Shown here piece by piece: positions 38,581 to 48,822 of a DNA stretch of 64,000 nucleotides. Numbering within the stretch: position 1 is the first letter of the stretch; each line of letters begins with the position of its first letter. The stretch covers positions 310,001 to 374,000 of the forward strand of contig NZ_BMTD01000002.1 in the NCBI RefSeq assembly GCF_014649495.1. Direction: 5' to 3'. A model generated the notes under the pieces. The model saw only the letters and a list, made by a program, of their open reading frames with translations, did not search any database and was not told the origin of the DNA. The translations under genes and the position numbers were made by a program. This stretch comes from Streptomyces filipinensis. GTDB lineage: Bacteria; Actinomycetota; Actinomycetes; Streptomycetales; Streptomycetaceae.

Positions 38581-40251
38581 ATGCCTGAGTTCGCGTACAC
38601 CGATCTGCTCCCCCAGGGAGAGGACACCACCCCGTACCGGCTGGTGACGTCCGAGGGCGTCTCCACCGTCGAGGGGCCCGACGGGCGGACGTTCCTCAAG
38701 GTGGAGCCGGAGGCGCTGCGCAAGCTGGCCGAGGAGGCCATCCACGACATCCAGCACTACCTGCGCCCGGCCCACCTCGCCCAGCTGCGCCGGATCATCG
38801 ACGACCCGGAGGCGTCCGGCAACGACAAGTTCGTCGCCCTGGACCTGCTGAAGAACGCGAACATCGCGGCGGCGGGCGTGCTCCCGATGTGCCAGGACAC
38901 CGGCACGGCGATCGTCATGGGCAAGCGCGGCCAGAACGTCCTCACCGAGGGCGCGGACGAGAAGCACCTGTCGCACGGCATCTACGACGCCTACACCAAG
39001 CTGAACCTGCGCTACTCGCAGATGGCTCCGCTCACCATGTGGGAGGAGAAGAACACCGGCTCCAACCTGCCGGCCCAGATCGAGGTGTACGCCACCGACG
39101 GCGGCGCCTACAAGTTCCTGTTCATGGCGAAGGGCGGCGGCTCGGCCAACAAGTCCTTCCTGTACCAGGAGACGAAGGCCGTCCTGAACGAGGCCTCCAT
39201 GATGAAGTTCCTGGAGGAGAAGATCCGTTCGCTCGGTACGGCCGCCTGCCCGCCGTACCACCTGGCGATCGTCGTCGGCGGCACCAGCGCCGAGTACGCG
39301 CTGAAGACCGCGAAGTACGCCTCCGCGCACTACCTGGACGAGATCCCGGCCGAGGGCTCACCACTCGGCCACGGCTTCCGGGACAAGGAGCTTGAGGAGA
39401 AGGTCTTCGAGCTGACCCAGAAGATCGGCATCGGCGCGCAGTTCGGCGGCAAGTACTTCTGCCACGACGTACGGGTCGTCCGCCTGCCCCGGCACGGCGC
39501 GTCCTGCCCGGTGGCCATCGCCGTCTCCTGCTCGGCGGACCGCCAGGCCGTCGCGAAGATCACGGCCGAGGGTGTCTTCCTGGAGCAGCTGGAGACCGAC
39601 CCGGCGCGCTTCCTGCCGGAGACCACGGACGAGCACCTCGACGAGTCGTCGGACGTGGTCAGGATCGACCTCAACCAGCCGATGGACACGATCCTCGCCG
39701 AGCTGACCAAGTACCCGGTCAAGACCCGGCTGTCCCTCACCGGCCCGCTGGTCGTGGCCCGTGACATCGCGCACGCGAAGATCAAGGAGCGGCTGGACGC
39801 GGGCGAGGAGATGCCGCAGTACCTGAAGGACCACCCGGTGTACTACGCCGGCCCCGCGAAGACCCCCGAGGGCTACGCCTCCGGTTCCTTCGGCCCGACG
39901 ACGGCCGGCCGCATGGACTCCTACGTGGAGCAGTTCCAGGCGGCGGGCGGCTCCAAGGTGATGCTGGCCAAGGGCAACCGGTCGAAGCAGGTCACCGACG
40001 CGTGCGACGCGCACGGCGGCTTCTACCTCGGCTCCATCGGCGGCCCCGCCGCGCGTCTCGCCCAGGACTGCATCAAGAAGGTCGAGGTCCTGGAGTACGA
40101 GGAGCTCGGCATGGAGGCGGTCTGGAAGATCGAGGTCGAGGACTTCCCGGCGTTCATCGTCGTGGACGACAAGGGCAACGACTTCTTCCAGGACCCGGCC
40201 CCCCAGCCGACGTTCACCTCTATTCCGGTGCGCGGTCCCGGGCTGGCGTGA
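38581..40251 (+). CDS. fumA: fumarate hydratase, class I (iron-sulfur)
   Basis: 556 aa, the size of single-chain class I fumarases. Cluster cysteines are likely in [30 protein letters not shown] and KYFCHDVRV. The C-terminal beta domain contains [20 protein letters not shown] and the KGN loop [11 protein letters not shown]. It hydrates fumarate in the TCA cycle. A class II enzyme is encoded 470 bp downstream, a usual Streptomyces pairing of an oxygen-labile and an oxygen-stable form. Confidence 0.95.
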   Translation: MPEFAYTDLLPQGEDTTPYRLVTSEGVSTVEGPDGRTFLKVEPEALRKLAEEAIHDIQHYLRPAHLAQLRRIIDDPEASGNDKFVALDLLKNANIAAAGVLPMCQDTGTAIVMGKRGQNVLTEGADEKHLSHGIYDAYTKLNLRYSQMAPLTMWEEKNTGSNLPAQIEVYATDGGAYKFLFMAKGGGSANKSFLYQETKAVLNEASMMKFLEEKIRSLGTAACPPYHLAIVVGGTSAEYALKTAKYASAHYLDEIPAEGSPLGHGFRDKELEEKVFELTQKIGIGAQFGGKYFCHDVRVVRLPRHGASCPVAIAVSCSADRQAVAKITAEGVFLEQLETDPARFLPETTDEHLDESSDVVRIDLNQPMDTILAELTKYPVKTRLSLTGPLVVARDIAHAKIKERLDAGEEMPQYLKDHPVYYAGPAKTPEGYASGSFGPTTAGRMDSYVEQFQAAGGSKVMLAKGNRSKQVTDACDAHGGFYLGSIGGPAARLAQDCIKKVEVLEYEELGMEAVWKIEVEDFPAFIVVDDKGNDFFQDPAPQPTFTSIPVRGPGLA

Positions 40252-40438
40252 CGGCCCAGGTCGCGAACTGCGACCAGGCCGACCGGCCGGAGACGACGGC
40301 CGGACCGTGCGGGACCTTCGAGTCCCGCACGGGGAGGCCGTGGGGGCGGCGGTCGAGGACTTCGAGGCAGCTGCCCTCGTCGCCGCCGCCGTGGGACGCC
40401 TTGCGCCAACCCTTCAGCACCGAGGCGTCCGGGACCAT
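40220..40438 (-). CDS. DUF397 protein, orphan
   Basis: 72 aa. The DUF397 pattern is clear: [40 protein letters not shown] and WSQFATWA. Such genes normally follow an XRE-family regulator, but none is here. Upstream on the same strand only a short frame (MARQITYLVRLVEADREGI, about 40516 to 40412) is seen, possibly a remnant. The gene's 3' end overlaps the fumA 3' end by 32 nt on the opposite strand. It may be decayed. Confidence 0.65.
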   Translation of the reverse strand: MVPDASVLKGWRKASHGGGDEGSCLEVLDRRPHGLPVRDSKVPHGPAVVSGRSAWSQFATWAVTPARDRAPE

Positions 40439-40717
40439 GCGCTGCTCAGTGATGGTGGCCGTATTCCTTCGCGATCAGCCTCCACCAGCCGCACGAGGTA
40501 GGTGATCTGACGGGCCATCACCGCTGCGCCGCCCACCGGCCTGCGGTCATGACCCGGCCGGAACTTGATCAGAGGCCCCCTCCCCCGCCGCCTCCCGCTG
40601 CCGCCGGAGCCAGTCCCCGCACGCCGCCCCAGGAGGCGCCCTGCACAACCGGCGACCGTTCACTCACTCAGCGTAACGGCCGGGAACAACCCCGCGTGTC
40701 CGATCGCTATAGCTCCC

Positions 40718-42103
40718 ATGAGCGACTACCGCATCGAGCACGACTCCATGGGCGAGGTCCGCGTCCCCGCCACCGCCAAGTGGCGCGCCCAGACCCAGCG
40801 CGCCGTCGAGAACTTCCCCATCTCGGGTCAGCGTCTCGAGCGCGCCCACATCGAGGCCCTCGCACACATCAAGGGTGCCGCCGCCAAGGTGAACGCGGAG
40901 CTCGGTGTGGTCGACAAGGAGGTCGCCGAGGCCATCCAGGAGGCCGCGGCCGAGGTCGCCCGGGGGCAGTGGGACGAGCACTTCCCCGTCGACGTGTTCC
41001 AGACCGGCTCCGGGACCTCGTCCAACATGAACGCCAACGAGGTCATCGCCACCCTGGCGAGCGAGCGGCTGGGCCGGGACGTCCACCCCAACGACCACGT
41101 CAACGCCTCGCAGTCGTCCAACGACGTCTTCCCGTCCTCCCTCCACATCGCCGCCACCGCCGCCGTCACCCAGGATCTGATCCCGGCCCTGGAGCACCTC
41201 GCCGCCTCCCTGACCCGCAAGTCCGAGGAGTTCGCCGACGTCGTCAAGTCGGGGCGGACCCATCTGATGGACGCCACACCCGTGACCCTCGGCCAGGAAT
41301 TCGGCGGATACGCCGCCCAGATCCGCTACGGCGTCGAGCGGCTGCGGGCCTCCCTGCCCCGGCTCGCCGAGCTGCCACTGGGCGGGACGGCCGTCGGCAC
41401 CGGGATCAACACCCCGCCCGGGTTCTCCGCCGCCGTCATCCAGGAGGTCGCCCGGGCCACCGGGCTGCCGCTGACCGAGGCGCGCGACCACTTCGAGGCG
41501 CAGGGCGCCCGGGACGGGATCGTGGAGACCAGCGGGCAGCTGCGGACCATCGCGGTCGGGCTGACGAAGATCGCCAACGATCTGCGCTGGATGGCGTCGG
41601 GGCCGCGGACCGGGCTCGCGGAGATCCGGCTGCCGGACCTCCAGCCGGGCTCGTCCATCATGCCGGGGAAGGTCAACCCCGTGGTGCCCGAAGCCGTGTT
41701 GATGGTCGCCGCGCAGGTCGTCGGCAACGACGCCACCATCGCCACCGCCGGCGCCGCGGGCAACTTCGAGCTGAACGTCATGCTGCCGGTCATCGCCAAG
41801 AACGTGCTCGAATCCATCCGGCTGCTCGCCAACGTCTCGCGGCTGCTGGCGGACCGGACGGTCGACGGCGTCACCGCCGACCGGGAGCGGACCCGCGAGT
41901 ACGCCGAGTCGTCCCCGTCCGTGGTCACCCCGCTCAACAAGTACATCGGGTACGAGGAGGCCGCGAAGGTCGCCAAGAAGTCCCTCGCCGAGCGGAAGAC
42001 GATCCGCGAGGTGGTGCTGGAGAGCGGGTACGTCGACCGCGGTGAGCTGACCCTGGAACAGCTCGACGAGGCGCTGGACGTCCTGCGGATGACCCACCCC
42101 TGA
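40718..42103 (+). CDS. fumC: fumarate hydratase, class II
   Basis: 461 aa from ATG 40718; the frame is open further upstream but has no homology there. The signature loop is [32 protein letters not shown] and [17 protein letters not shown] are the other two conserved regions, and the catalytic His is in [15 protein letters not shown]. Cofactor-free, heat- and oxygen-stable fumarase of the TCA cycle. Confidence 0.95.
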   Translation: MSDYRIEHDSMGEVRVPATAKWRAQTQRAVENFPISGQRLERAHIEALAHIKGAAAKVNAELGVVDKEVAEAIQEAAAEVARGQWDEHFPVDVFQTGSGTSSNMNANEVIATLASERLGRDVHPNDHVNASQSSNDVFPSSLHIAATAAVTQDLIPALEHLAASLTRKSEEFADVVKSGRTHLMDATPVTLGQEFGGYAAQIRYGVERLRASLPRLAELPLGGTAVGTGINTPPGFSAAVIQEVARATGLPLTEARDHFEAQGARDGIVETSGQLRTIAVGLTKIANDLRWMASGPRTGLAEIRLPDLQPGSSIMPGKVNPVVPEAVLMVAAQVVGNDATIATAGAAGNFELNVMLPVIAKNVLESIRLLANVSRLLADRTVDGVTADRERTREYAESSPSVVTPLNKYIGYEEAAKVAKKSLAERKTIREVVLESGYVDRGELTLEQLDEALDVLRMTHP

Positions 42104-42193
42104 CCCCGGGGCGGCCCTTTCCGGCCACGGCCCCCGCCCGGAACCGTGACGTGCGCCGCAGCGTCGTATGCCTACGGCACCTAATATCTGTCC

Positions 42194-42883
42194 ATGACGG
42201 ACGACGGAGCGATGACACGCGTGGACGCGGAACCTGCGACCTACTGGAACCCCGGGGACCAGATCCTGTGGCGGTACCGGGAGAACGCCGGGGAGCACTT
42301 CCACATCGCCCGGCCCGTCACCGTCGTACGCGACGACGCCGAACTGCTCGCCGTGTGGCTGGCCCCCGGCACCGACTGCATGAAACCCGCCCTGGCCGAC
42401 GGCACGCCCGTGCACCAGGAGCCGCTGGAGTCCCGCTACACCAAGCCTCGCACGGTGCAGCGGGACCGCTGGTTCGGCACCGGTGTGCTGAAGCTGGCCC
42501 AGCCGGGCCGGCCCTGGTCGGTGTGGCTGTTCTGGGACCCGGGCTGGCGGTTCAAGAACTGGTACGTCAACCTTGAGCAGCCCCTGGCCCGTTGGGCGGG
42601 CGGGGTGGACTCCGTGGACTACTTCCTGGACATCTCCGTCCACCCCGACCGCAGCTGGCACTGGCGCGACGAGGACGAGTTCGCGCAGGCCCAGCGGGAC
42701 GGGCTGATGGACGCGGCCACCGCCGAACGGGTCCGGGCGGCCGGGCGGGACGCGGTCGAGGCGATCGAGGCGTGGGGGCCGCCGTTCCCGGACGGCTGGC
42801 AGCACTGGCGCCCGGATCCGTCCTGGCCGGTACCTTCTCTCCCCGAGGACTGGGACCGTACGCCCGCGCACGTGTCCTCATGA
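42194..42883 (+). CDS. DUF402 (FomD-like) protein
   Basis: 229 aa. The DUF402 core is WSVWLFWDPGWRFKNWYVNL followed by DSVDYFLDISVHPDRSWHWR and DEDEF, with the conserved Lys-Asn-Trp-Tyr and Asp cluster. Family members such as FomD and SA1684 hydrolyse nucleoside diphosphates or cytidylyl phosphonates. The Streptomyces copy in this core position has no assigned substrate. A start at ATG 42212 (MTRVDAEP) is also possible. Confidence 0.85.
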   Translation: MTDDGAMTRVDAEPATYWNPGDQILWRYRENAGEHFHIARPVTVVRDDAELLAVWLAPGTDCMKPALADGTPVHQEPLESRYTKPRTVQRDRWFGTGVLKLAQPGRPWSVWLFWDPGWRFKNWYVNLEQPLARWAGGVDSVDYFLDISVHPDRSWHWRDEDEFAQAQRDGLMDAATAERVRAAGRDAVEAIEAWGPPFPDGWQHWRPDPSWPVPSLPEDWDRTPAHVSS

Positions 42884-42999
42884 GACCCTTGATGCGCCCC
42901 CGGGCAAGAAACGTAGGATCGTCCTCCGCAAGGGCGCACATAAGCAACTCCGGGAGCATGGACCCGGCTTGACCGATCGTCACCGAGGGGCGGCAGGAC

Positions 43000-43170
43000 G
43001 TGAGCGAGGGGTACGACGGCGTGACCACCGCGATCGGTGGCGGCACAGGAACCACCTCTGAGCACGCGGGAATTCTGTTCCTGGGGCACGTATTGCGGGT
43101 ATCGGGACTTCTGCGGGAGCAACTGCGCGCCCGGCGCGCAGTGCCGTACGGATGGATGCGACACGCGTGA
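43000..43170 (+). CDS. small protein coupled to the SpoIIE-type phosphatase
   Basis: 56 aa from the GTG at 43000: VSEGYDGVTTAIGGGTGTTS, then HAGILFLGHVLRVSGLLREQ and a basic end. The stop overlaps the GTG of the phosphatase gene (GTGA), a typical coupling, so the frame is probably real although short. No domain recognised; one amphipathic helix is likely. It could bind or regulate the phosphatase. Confidence 0.55.
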   Translation: MSEGYDGVTTAIGGGTGTTSEHAGILFLGHVLRVSGLLREQLRARRAVPYGWMRHA

Positions 43171-45260
43171 CGGAGCAGCCCACCTCCTTCGAGCGCCCCC
43201 AGGGCGCCGACCCCGCGGAGGCCCGCGGGGCGCTCCGGCGTGCCCCGAAGCAGCTCGGCGGGCCCGCAGCCTTACCGGTCCAGGCCCGGACCGACGGCAC
43301 GCCCTCGGGCCCGGGGACGACCACGCCCTGCGGCAAGGGGAACAAGGGGAAGGAGCCCCCAGTCAACGGCCCCGAGCACTCCCAGCCCGCCGCCACCGAG
43401 CCCGGCGCGCACCGCCCGCGCCCCGCGCCGGAGGCCATTCCGCCGCAGCCCGGCACCGAGCAGGAGCGGACGTCGGGCGGCCAGGAGCGCCGTACCGGCC
43501 GCGGTCTGCCGCCGGGCCGGCCGATGCCGATGCGGCGCGACGGGGACCGGCTGAGGTTCGTGGGCGCGGCCACCCGGCGGATCGCCCGCGGCCTCGATCT
43601 GGACGAGATCGTGATGGGCCTGTGCCGGGCGACGGTGCCGACGTTCTCGGACGCGATCCTGGTCTACCTGCGCGACCCGCTGCCGGTCGGCGACGAGCGG
43701 CCCACCGGTCCGGTGGTGCTGCGGCTGCGCCGTACCGACCGGGTCCCCGAGGAGCGGGACACCGACGGTGTGCTGCTGCCGCCCGCCTTCGAGCCGGAGC
43801 CGGAGCCGGAGCCGAGCGCGCTGGCCGAGCTGTCCGTGCTCACCACCGAGCTGTGCGAGGTGCGCCCCGGCGGCGCGCTGAACGAGGTGCTGCGTGGGGT
43901 GCGCCCGGTGTTCGCCGACTCGCCCGCCGCCCGGGCCGCGCTGCCCGAGCTGCTCGGCGAGGGCGGTGAGGCGGTCGTGCCGTCGGGGCAGCACGCGATC
44001 CTCGCGCCGCTGCGTGGCCGGCGCCGGGTGATCGGTGCGGCGCTGTTCCTGCGTCGCCCGGAGCGGCTGCCGTTCGAGGCCGACGACCTGCTGGTGGCGG
44101 CCCAGCTGGCCACGCACAGCGCGCTCGGCATCGACAAGGCGGTGCTGTACGGCCGGGAGGCCTACATCGCCGATGAGCTGCAGCGCACCATGCTGCCCGA
44201 GACGCTGCCCCGGCCCACGGGTGTGCGGCTGGCGTCCCGGTATCTGCCGGCCGCGGAGACCGCGCGGGTGGGCGGCGACTGGTACGACGCGATCCCGTTG
44301 CCCGGCAGCCGGGTCGCGCTGGTCGTCGGTGACGTCATGGGGCACTCCATGACCTCGGCGGCGATCATGGGTCAGCTGCGCACGACGGCGCAGACGCTGG
44401 CCGGGCTCGACCTGCCGCCGCAGGAGGTGCTGCACCACCTTGACGAGCAGGCGCAGCGGCTGGGCACCGACCGGATGGCGACCTGCCTGTACGCCGTCTA
44501 CGACCCGGTCACGCACCGCATCACGATCGCCAACGCCGGCCATCCGCCGCCCGTGCTGCTGCACCTGGGCGGCCGGGCCGAGGTGCTGCGGGTGCCGCCG
44601 GGCGCGCCGATCGGCGTCGGAGGGGTCGACTTCGAGGCCGTCGAGCTGGACGCGCCCGCCGGGGCCACGCTGCTCCTGTACACCGACGGGCTGGTGGAGT
44701 CCCGGCTGCGGGACGTGTGGACCGGTATAGAGCAGCTGCGGGAACGGCTCGCCGCGACCGCCCAGTTGACCGGCCCCGACCATCCGCCGCCGCTGGAAGC
44801 CCTGTGCGACGAGGTGCTGGACATGCTCGGGCCGGGCGACCGGGACGACGACATCGCGCTGCTGGCGGCCCGCTTCGACGGGATCGCGCCCAGCGATGTC
44901 GCGTACTGGCGGCTGGAGCCGGAGGACTCCGCGCCGGGGCAGGCCCGTCGGCTGGCCCGGCGCGCGCTCGCGCGCTGGGACCTGGAGGATCTGACGGACT
45001 CGGTGGAGCTGCTGGTCAGCGAGGTCGTGACGAACGCCGTGCGGTACGCGTCGCGGCCGGTGACGTTGCGGCTGCTGCGCACGGACGTGCTGCGCTGCGA
45101 GGTCGGCGACGATGTGCCGCAGCTGCCGCGGCTGCGGCAGGCCCGGGCCACGGACGAGGGCGGGCGGGGTCTGTACCTGGTGAACAAGCTGGCGCGGCGC
45201 TGGGGCGCGACCCGGCTGAGCACCGGCAAGGTGGTCTGGTTCGAGCTGAACCGGGGCTGA
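43167..45260 (+). CDS. SpoIIE-family PP2C phosphatase with GAF and anti-sigma-type kinase domains
   Basis: 697 aa from the GTG at 43167. Residues 1-130 are Pro/Gly-rich and disordered. A GAF-like sensor follows (about 135-335). The PP2C/SpoIIE domain, from LQRTMLPETLPRPTGV through ARVGGDWYDAIPLPGSRVAL, has its metal Asp in VGDVMGHSMTSA and LLLYTDGLVESR. The C-terminus is a GHKL/HATPase_c domain (SELLVSEVVTNAVRYASRP-like; DEGGRGLYLVNKLARRWG). It probably dephosphorylates an anti-anti-sigma factor and may also bind it as an anti-sigma kinase. A terminator follows. Confidence 0.92.
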   Translation: MTEQPTSFERPQGADPAEARGALRRAPKQLGGPAALPVQARTDGTPSGPGTTTPCGKGNKGKEPPVNGPEHSQPAATEPGAHRPRPAPEAIPPQPGTEQERTSGGQERRTGRGLPPGRPMPMRRDGDRLRFVGAATRRIARGLDLDEIVMGLCRATVPTFSDAILVYLRDPLPVGDERPTGPVVLRLRRTDRVPEERDTDGVLLPPAFEPEPEPEPSALAELSVLTTELCEVRPGGALNEVLRGVRPVFADSPAARAALPELLGEGGEAVVPSGQHAILAPLRGRRRVIGAALFLRRPERLPFEADDLLVAAQLATHSALGIDKAVLYGREAYIADELQRTMLPETLPRPTGVRLASRYLPAAETARVGGDWYDAIPLPGSRVALVVGDVMGHSMTSAAIMGQLRTTAQTLAGLDLPPQEVLHHLDEQAQRLGTDRMATCLYAVYDPVTHRITIANAGHPPPVLLHLGGRAEVLRVPPGAPIGVGGVDFEAVELDAPAGATLLLYTDGLVESRLRDVWTGIEQLRERLAATAQLTGPDHPPPLEALCDEVLDMLGPGDRDDDIALLAARFDGIAPSDVAYWRLEPEDSAPGQARRLARRALARWDLEDLTDSVELLVSEVVTNAVRYASRPVTLRLLRTDVLRCEVGDDVPQLPRLRQARATDEGGRGLYLVNKLARRWGATRLSTGKVVWFELNRG

Positions 45261-45278
45261 GGTCCCCGGACATGAGGG

Positions 45279-45308
45279 AGGGGCGCCCGGCTGATGCCGG
45301 GCGCCCCT
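45279..45308. terminator. hairpin between the phosphatase and PBP genes
   Basis: AGGGGCGCCCGGC (45279-45291) pairs with 45296-45308 around CTGAT or similar. It lies between convergent genes and can serve both strands. Confidence 0.85.
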
Positions 45309-45319
45309 CGCCTGTGCCC

Positions 45320-47656
45320 CTACTGTTTGCCGGGGTCGAGCGGGTCCTCCGGGGTGATGTCGTCCGTGGGTTCGCTCGGCGACGGCGACGACGAGTGGCT
45401 CGGGGACGGCGACGACGAGTGACTCGGCGAGGGTGACGACGAGCTCCGGCTCGGGGACGGCGACGACGAGTGACTCGGGGACGGTGACGACGAGCTCCGG
45501 CTCGGGGACGGCGACGACGAGTGACTCGGGGACGGTGACGAGGGCGGCGGTGCGACGGCCGCGCCCTGCGTGGTGTTCAGGTCGAACTTGGACCGGTCCG
45601 TCACGCCGAAGGTGTACGCGGCCCAGATCTGCGCCGGGAAGCCCCCGCCGTTGACGCGGCCGGGGCCGCCGGTGGAGTCGAGCAGGCCGGCCGCACCCGT
45701 CAGGGAGACATGGGCCCTGGTCTTCGGGTCCTCGCCGAACAGACCGACGGAGGTGACCAGGTCGGGGGTGTAGCCGGTGAACCAGGCGGACCTGTCCTCG
45801 TCGGAGGTGCCGGTCTTGCCGGCCACCTGCTGGCCGTCGCGCAGCGGGTTGTCGGCCACGCGCTTCGCCGTACCGTCGTCGACCACGCCGGTGAGCACGG
45901 AGGTCACCGTGTCGGCGGCGGTCCGTGCGATCACCGAGCCGCCGATCGGGTCCGGCATCTTCACCGTACGGCCCTGCCGCTCCGCGGACTTGACGATGGT
46001 CGGGGTCACCTTGTCGCCGTGGTTGGCGAAGGTGGCGTAGATGCCGGCCATCTCCAGCGGGCTGGCGCCCATCGAACCCAGCGTCTGGGCGGGCACGGCC
46101 TGCATGCCCTTGGTGTCCATGCCGAGCTGCTTGGCCGTGTCCATCACCTTGCGCATCCCCACGTCCATGCCCATCTGCGCGAAGACGGAGTTGACGGAGT
46201 TGTTCATCGCCTGCTGGACGGTGATCGGGCCGTAGTCCTGGTGGTCCTCGTTCGGCGGGCCGAAGCCGACCTTGCTGCCGTGGTCCACGACCTGACGGCC
46301 GCTGGTGCCGTCGTAGATCGTGTTGGCCGTGATGGGATCGCCGTCCTGCGTGGTCGCGCTGTTCTGGAGCGCGGCGGCCAGGATGACCGGCTTGAACGTC
46401 GAGGCCGGCTGGTAGTCCTTGCGGGTGGCGTTGTTGTAGTAGTGCTTGTAGTAGTCCTGGCCGCCGTAGAGTGCGACGATCTTGCCGGTCTTGGGGTCGA
46501 CCGAGACGGCGCCGGGCTGGACGGCGCCGTCGACCTTGCGCTTCTTCTTGTCGAGCTCGCCGGTGAGCTGGCTCTTGACCGCCTTCTCCAGCGCGGCCTG
46601 CTTCTTGCGGTCGATGTTGAGGGTGATGGTCCAGCCCTTGCCGACGACCGCGTTCTCCGCCTCGGACTGGGTCAGGCCCTGCTCCGCCATGAGCTGCTGT
46701 TCGAGCTGCTGGTTGGCGAGCTCGACCAGGTAGCCCTTCTGCCCGCCGAGGCCGGCGGCGGCCTTGGGTTCCTTGATCTTGGGGAAGTGCATGGCGTCGC
46801 GCTGGGGCTTGGACAGCCAGCCCTCGTCGACCATGTTGTTCAGGACGTAGTTCCAGCGCGCCGTCACCAGCCGCTTACCGGTGTCGGTCGCGACGGCCCA
46901 GTCGTACTGGCTGGGCGCCTGGAGCAGCGCGGCGAGATAGGCGCCCTGCGCGACGTCGAGTTTCTCGGCGTCGGTGTGGAAGTACGCCTGGGCCGCGGCC
47001 TGGATGCCGTAGGCGTTGCGGCCGTAGTAGCTGGTGTTGATGTAGCCCGCGAGGATGTCGTCCTTCTTCTTCTCGCGGTCCACCTTCAGCGAGATGACCA
47101 GTTCCTTCAGCTTGCGCGTGACGGTCTGGTCCTGGTTGAGGTAGTAGTTCTTGACGTACTGCTGGGTGATCGTCGAGCCACCCTGCTTGCCCTTGCCGGA
47201 GACCGTGTTGAGCAGGGCGCGGGCGGTGCCTTTGAAGTCGACGCCGGCGTCGTGGTAAAAGCTCTTGTTCTCCGCGGCGACGAAGGTCAGCTGGACCTTG
47301 CGCGGCACCTTCGACAGGTCGACGATCTCACGGTTGACCTTGCCGTCGCGGGTGAGGACGGTCCTGCCGTCGCTGAACTTGTAGACGTTGCTCTGCTGTT
47401 GGGCGGCGATGTTGGCCGCCGGGACGTCCACGTACAGGTAGAGCCCGATGAAGGCCGCGATGATCAGCAGGCAGAACCCGAAGAAGGTGCCGAGGATCTT
47501 CTTCCAGGTGAAGAGCCGGCGTATGAGGCTCTTCTTGGCGGCTGTGGCGCCGGGCCCGGAGCCGGCTGCCCCCGTCTCGGGCGTGGAGCGGCGGCGCTTG
47601 GGCGCCGCGCGGCGGCCACCGCGCTGTCGCGCTCGTCTCTCTTCCGCTCGTCCCAT
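45320..47656 (-). CDS. class A penicillin-binding protein (transglycosylase/transpeptidase)
   Basis: 778 aa. A basic N-terminus is followed by one transmembrane helix (FFGFCLLIIAAFIGLYLYV). The GT51 domain has ENKSFYHDAGVDFKGTARAL, GGSTITQQYVKNYYL and KDDILAGYINTSYYG. The transpeptidase has the Ser-x-x-Lys nucleophile in PASTFKPVILAAAL, SxN in NNSVNSVFAQMG and KTGT in VAGKTGTSDEDRSAWF. The C-terminal 90 residues are a Ser/Pro/His repeat tail. It makes and cross-links peptidoglycan at the outer membrane face. Confidence 0.95.
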   Translation of the reverse strand: MGRAEERRARQRGGRRAAPKRRRSTPETGAAGSGPGATAAKKSLIRRLFTWKKILGTFFGFCLLIIAAFIGLYLYVDVPAANIAAQQQSNVYKFSDGRTVLTRDGKVNREIVDLSKVPRKVQLTFVAAENKSFYHDAGVDFKGTARALLNTVSGKGKQGGSTITQQYVKNYYLNQDQTVTRKLKELVISLKVDREKKKDDILAGYINTSYYGRNAYGIQAAAQAYFHTDAEKLDVAQGAYLAALLQAPSQYDWAVATDTGKRLVTARWNYVLNNMVDEGWLSKPQRDAMHFPKIKEPKAAAGLGGQKGYLVELANQQLEQQLMAEQGLTQSEAENAVVGKGWTITLNIDRKKQAALEKAVKSQLTGELDKKKRKVDGAVQPGAVSVDPKTGKIVALYGGQDYYKHYYNNATRKDYQPASTFKPVILAAALQNSATTQDGDPITANTIYDGTSGRQVVDHGSKVGFGPPNEDHQDYGPITVQQAMNNSVNSVFAQMGMDVGMRKVMDTAKQLGMDTKGMQAVPAQTLGSMGASPLEMAGIYATFANHGDKVTPTIVKSAERQGRTVKMPDPIGGSVIARTAADTVTSVLTGVVDDGTAKRVADNPLRDGQQVAGKTGTSDEDRSAWFTGYTPDLVTSVGLFGEDPKTRAHVSLTGAAGLLDSTGGPGRVNGGGFPAQIWAAYTFGVTDRSKFDLNTTQGAAVAPPPSSPSPSHSSSPSPSRSSSSPSPSHSSSPSPSRSSSSPSPSHSSSPSPSHSSSPSPSEPTDDITPEDPLDPGKQ
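45370..45545. repeat. tandem repeats coding the Ser-Pro tail of the PBP
   Basis: Imperfect repeats of about 30-60 bp built from CTCGGGGACGGCGACGACGA and close variants. Translated on the minus strand they give SPSPSHSSSPSPSRSSSS-type units. They are probably prone to copy-number change. Confidence 0.8.
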
Positions 47657-47816
47657 GGGTCCCTACGCTCGCTTCCGTCTCGGGGTCAGCTCCGAAAGCT
47701 AACACTCACCTATATGACAAAGGGCGTCTGATCCGTTCTTTTACGGACGTGAGAATCAGCACCTGCCCCGAGGGAACCGACGACTCTGGAAGTCACAGGG
47801 TTGCTTCCACCGCTAA

Positions 47817-47830
47817 AAGTGATATCACTT
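47817..47830. promoter_or_regulatory. 14-bp perfect palindrome, candidate operator
   Basis: AAGTGATATCACTT in the 230-bp divergent region between the PBP and SPFH genes, 57 bp before the SPFH ATG. It is strikingly AT-rich for this genome and followed by a second small palindrome TAGCTA. The cognate regulator is unknown; the RHH protein encoded after the SPFH gene or a GntR-type factor are candidates. Confidence 0.55.
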
Positions 47831-47886
47831 AGCTAGAAGCACGCTAGGGCCTGCCGCGCCAGGCCTCATGAGAAACGGGGACCACC

Positions 47887-48822
47887 ATGCCCGCACTTGA
47901 CCCGGCCGCCACCGCCGACGTACCCGAGATGCCCGCGCCACGGGTGCGGGAGTTCACCGCCCACAGCATCGGCGGCGGCCTCGCCCTGCTGCTCGGCCTG
48001 CTCGGGCTCGGCGCCACCGTCGCGCTGCTCGCCACCGCCTCGGCCGTCTCCGCCCCCGGCCCCAAGGCCGGGCTCATCGTCGGCGGGATCGTCGTCTTCC
48101 TCGCCGCGGTCATCTCGCTGCGCGGGCTGAACACCGTCTCCCCCGGCGAGGCCCGGGTCGTCCAGCTCTTCGGCCGCTACCGGGGGACGATCCGGCAGGA
48201 CGGTCTGCGCTGGGTCAACCCCTTCACCTCGCGGACCCGGATCTCCACCCGGGTGCGCAACCACGAGACGGCCGTCCTGAAGGTCAACGACGCCTACGGC
48301 AACCCGATCGAGCTGGCCGCGGTCGTGGTCTGGAAGGTCCAGGACACCGCGCAGGCCACCTTCGAGGTGGACGACTTCACCGAGTTCGTGGCCACGCAGA
48401 CCGAGACGGCCGTACGGCACATCGCGATCGAGTACCCCTACGACGCCCATGACGAGGACGGTCTGTCGCTGCGCGGCAACGCCGAGGAGATCACCGAGAA
48501 GCTGGCCGTCGAGCTGCAGGCACGGGTGGAGGCGGCCGGAGTGCAGGTCGTCGAGTCGCGGTTCACGCATCTCGCCTACGCTCCCGAGATCGCCTCGGCG
48601 ATGCTCCAGCGGCAGCAGGCGGGCGCGGTCGTGGCCGCGCGCCGCCAGATCGTGGACGGCGCGGTCGGCATGGTCGAGGCGGCGCTCGGGCGGATCGCCG
48701 AGGCGGACATCGTGGAACTGGACGAGGAGCGCAAGGCCGCGATGGTGTCCAACCTGATGGTGGTGCTGTGCGGCGACCGCGCGCCGCAGCCGGTCCTCAA
48801 CACCGGGACGCTCTACCAGTGA
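47887..48822 (+). CDS. SPFH/band-7 domain membrane protein
   Basis: 311 aa. Two hydrophobic segments near the start ([20 protein letters not shown] and [19 protein letters not shown]) anchor it. The SPFH domain follows: [40 protein letters not shown] and [20 protein letters not shown]. Flotillin-like proteins organise membrane domains and proteolysis. The stop overlaps the GTG of the next gene. Confidence 0.92.
   Translation: MPALDPAATADVPEMPAPRVREFTAHSIGGGLALLLGLLGLGATVALLATASAVSAPGPKAGLIVGGIVVFLAAVISLRGLNTVSPGEARVVQLFGRYRGTIRQDGLRWVNPFTSRTRISTRVRNHETAVLKVNDAYGNPIELAAVVVWKVQDTAQATFEVDDFTEFVATQTETAVRHIAIEYPYDAHDEDGLSLRGNAEEITEKLAVELQARVEAAGVQVVESRFTHLAYAPEIASAMLQRQQAGAVVAARRQIVDGAVGMVEAALGRIAEADIVELDEERKAAMVSNLMVVLCGDRAPQPVLNTGTLYQ

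Noticed and set aside
38581..42103. Two different fumarase genes side by side
   Set aside because: Class I plus class II fumarase in this order is normal Streptomyces core content, so it is not a novelty.
43037..43969. Long Arg/Ala/Pro-rich frames opposite or beside the phosphatase and other GC-rich genes
   Set aside because: These are shadows caused by the third-position GC bias; they lack starts, domains and sensible composition.
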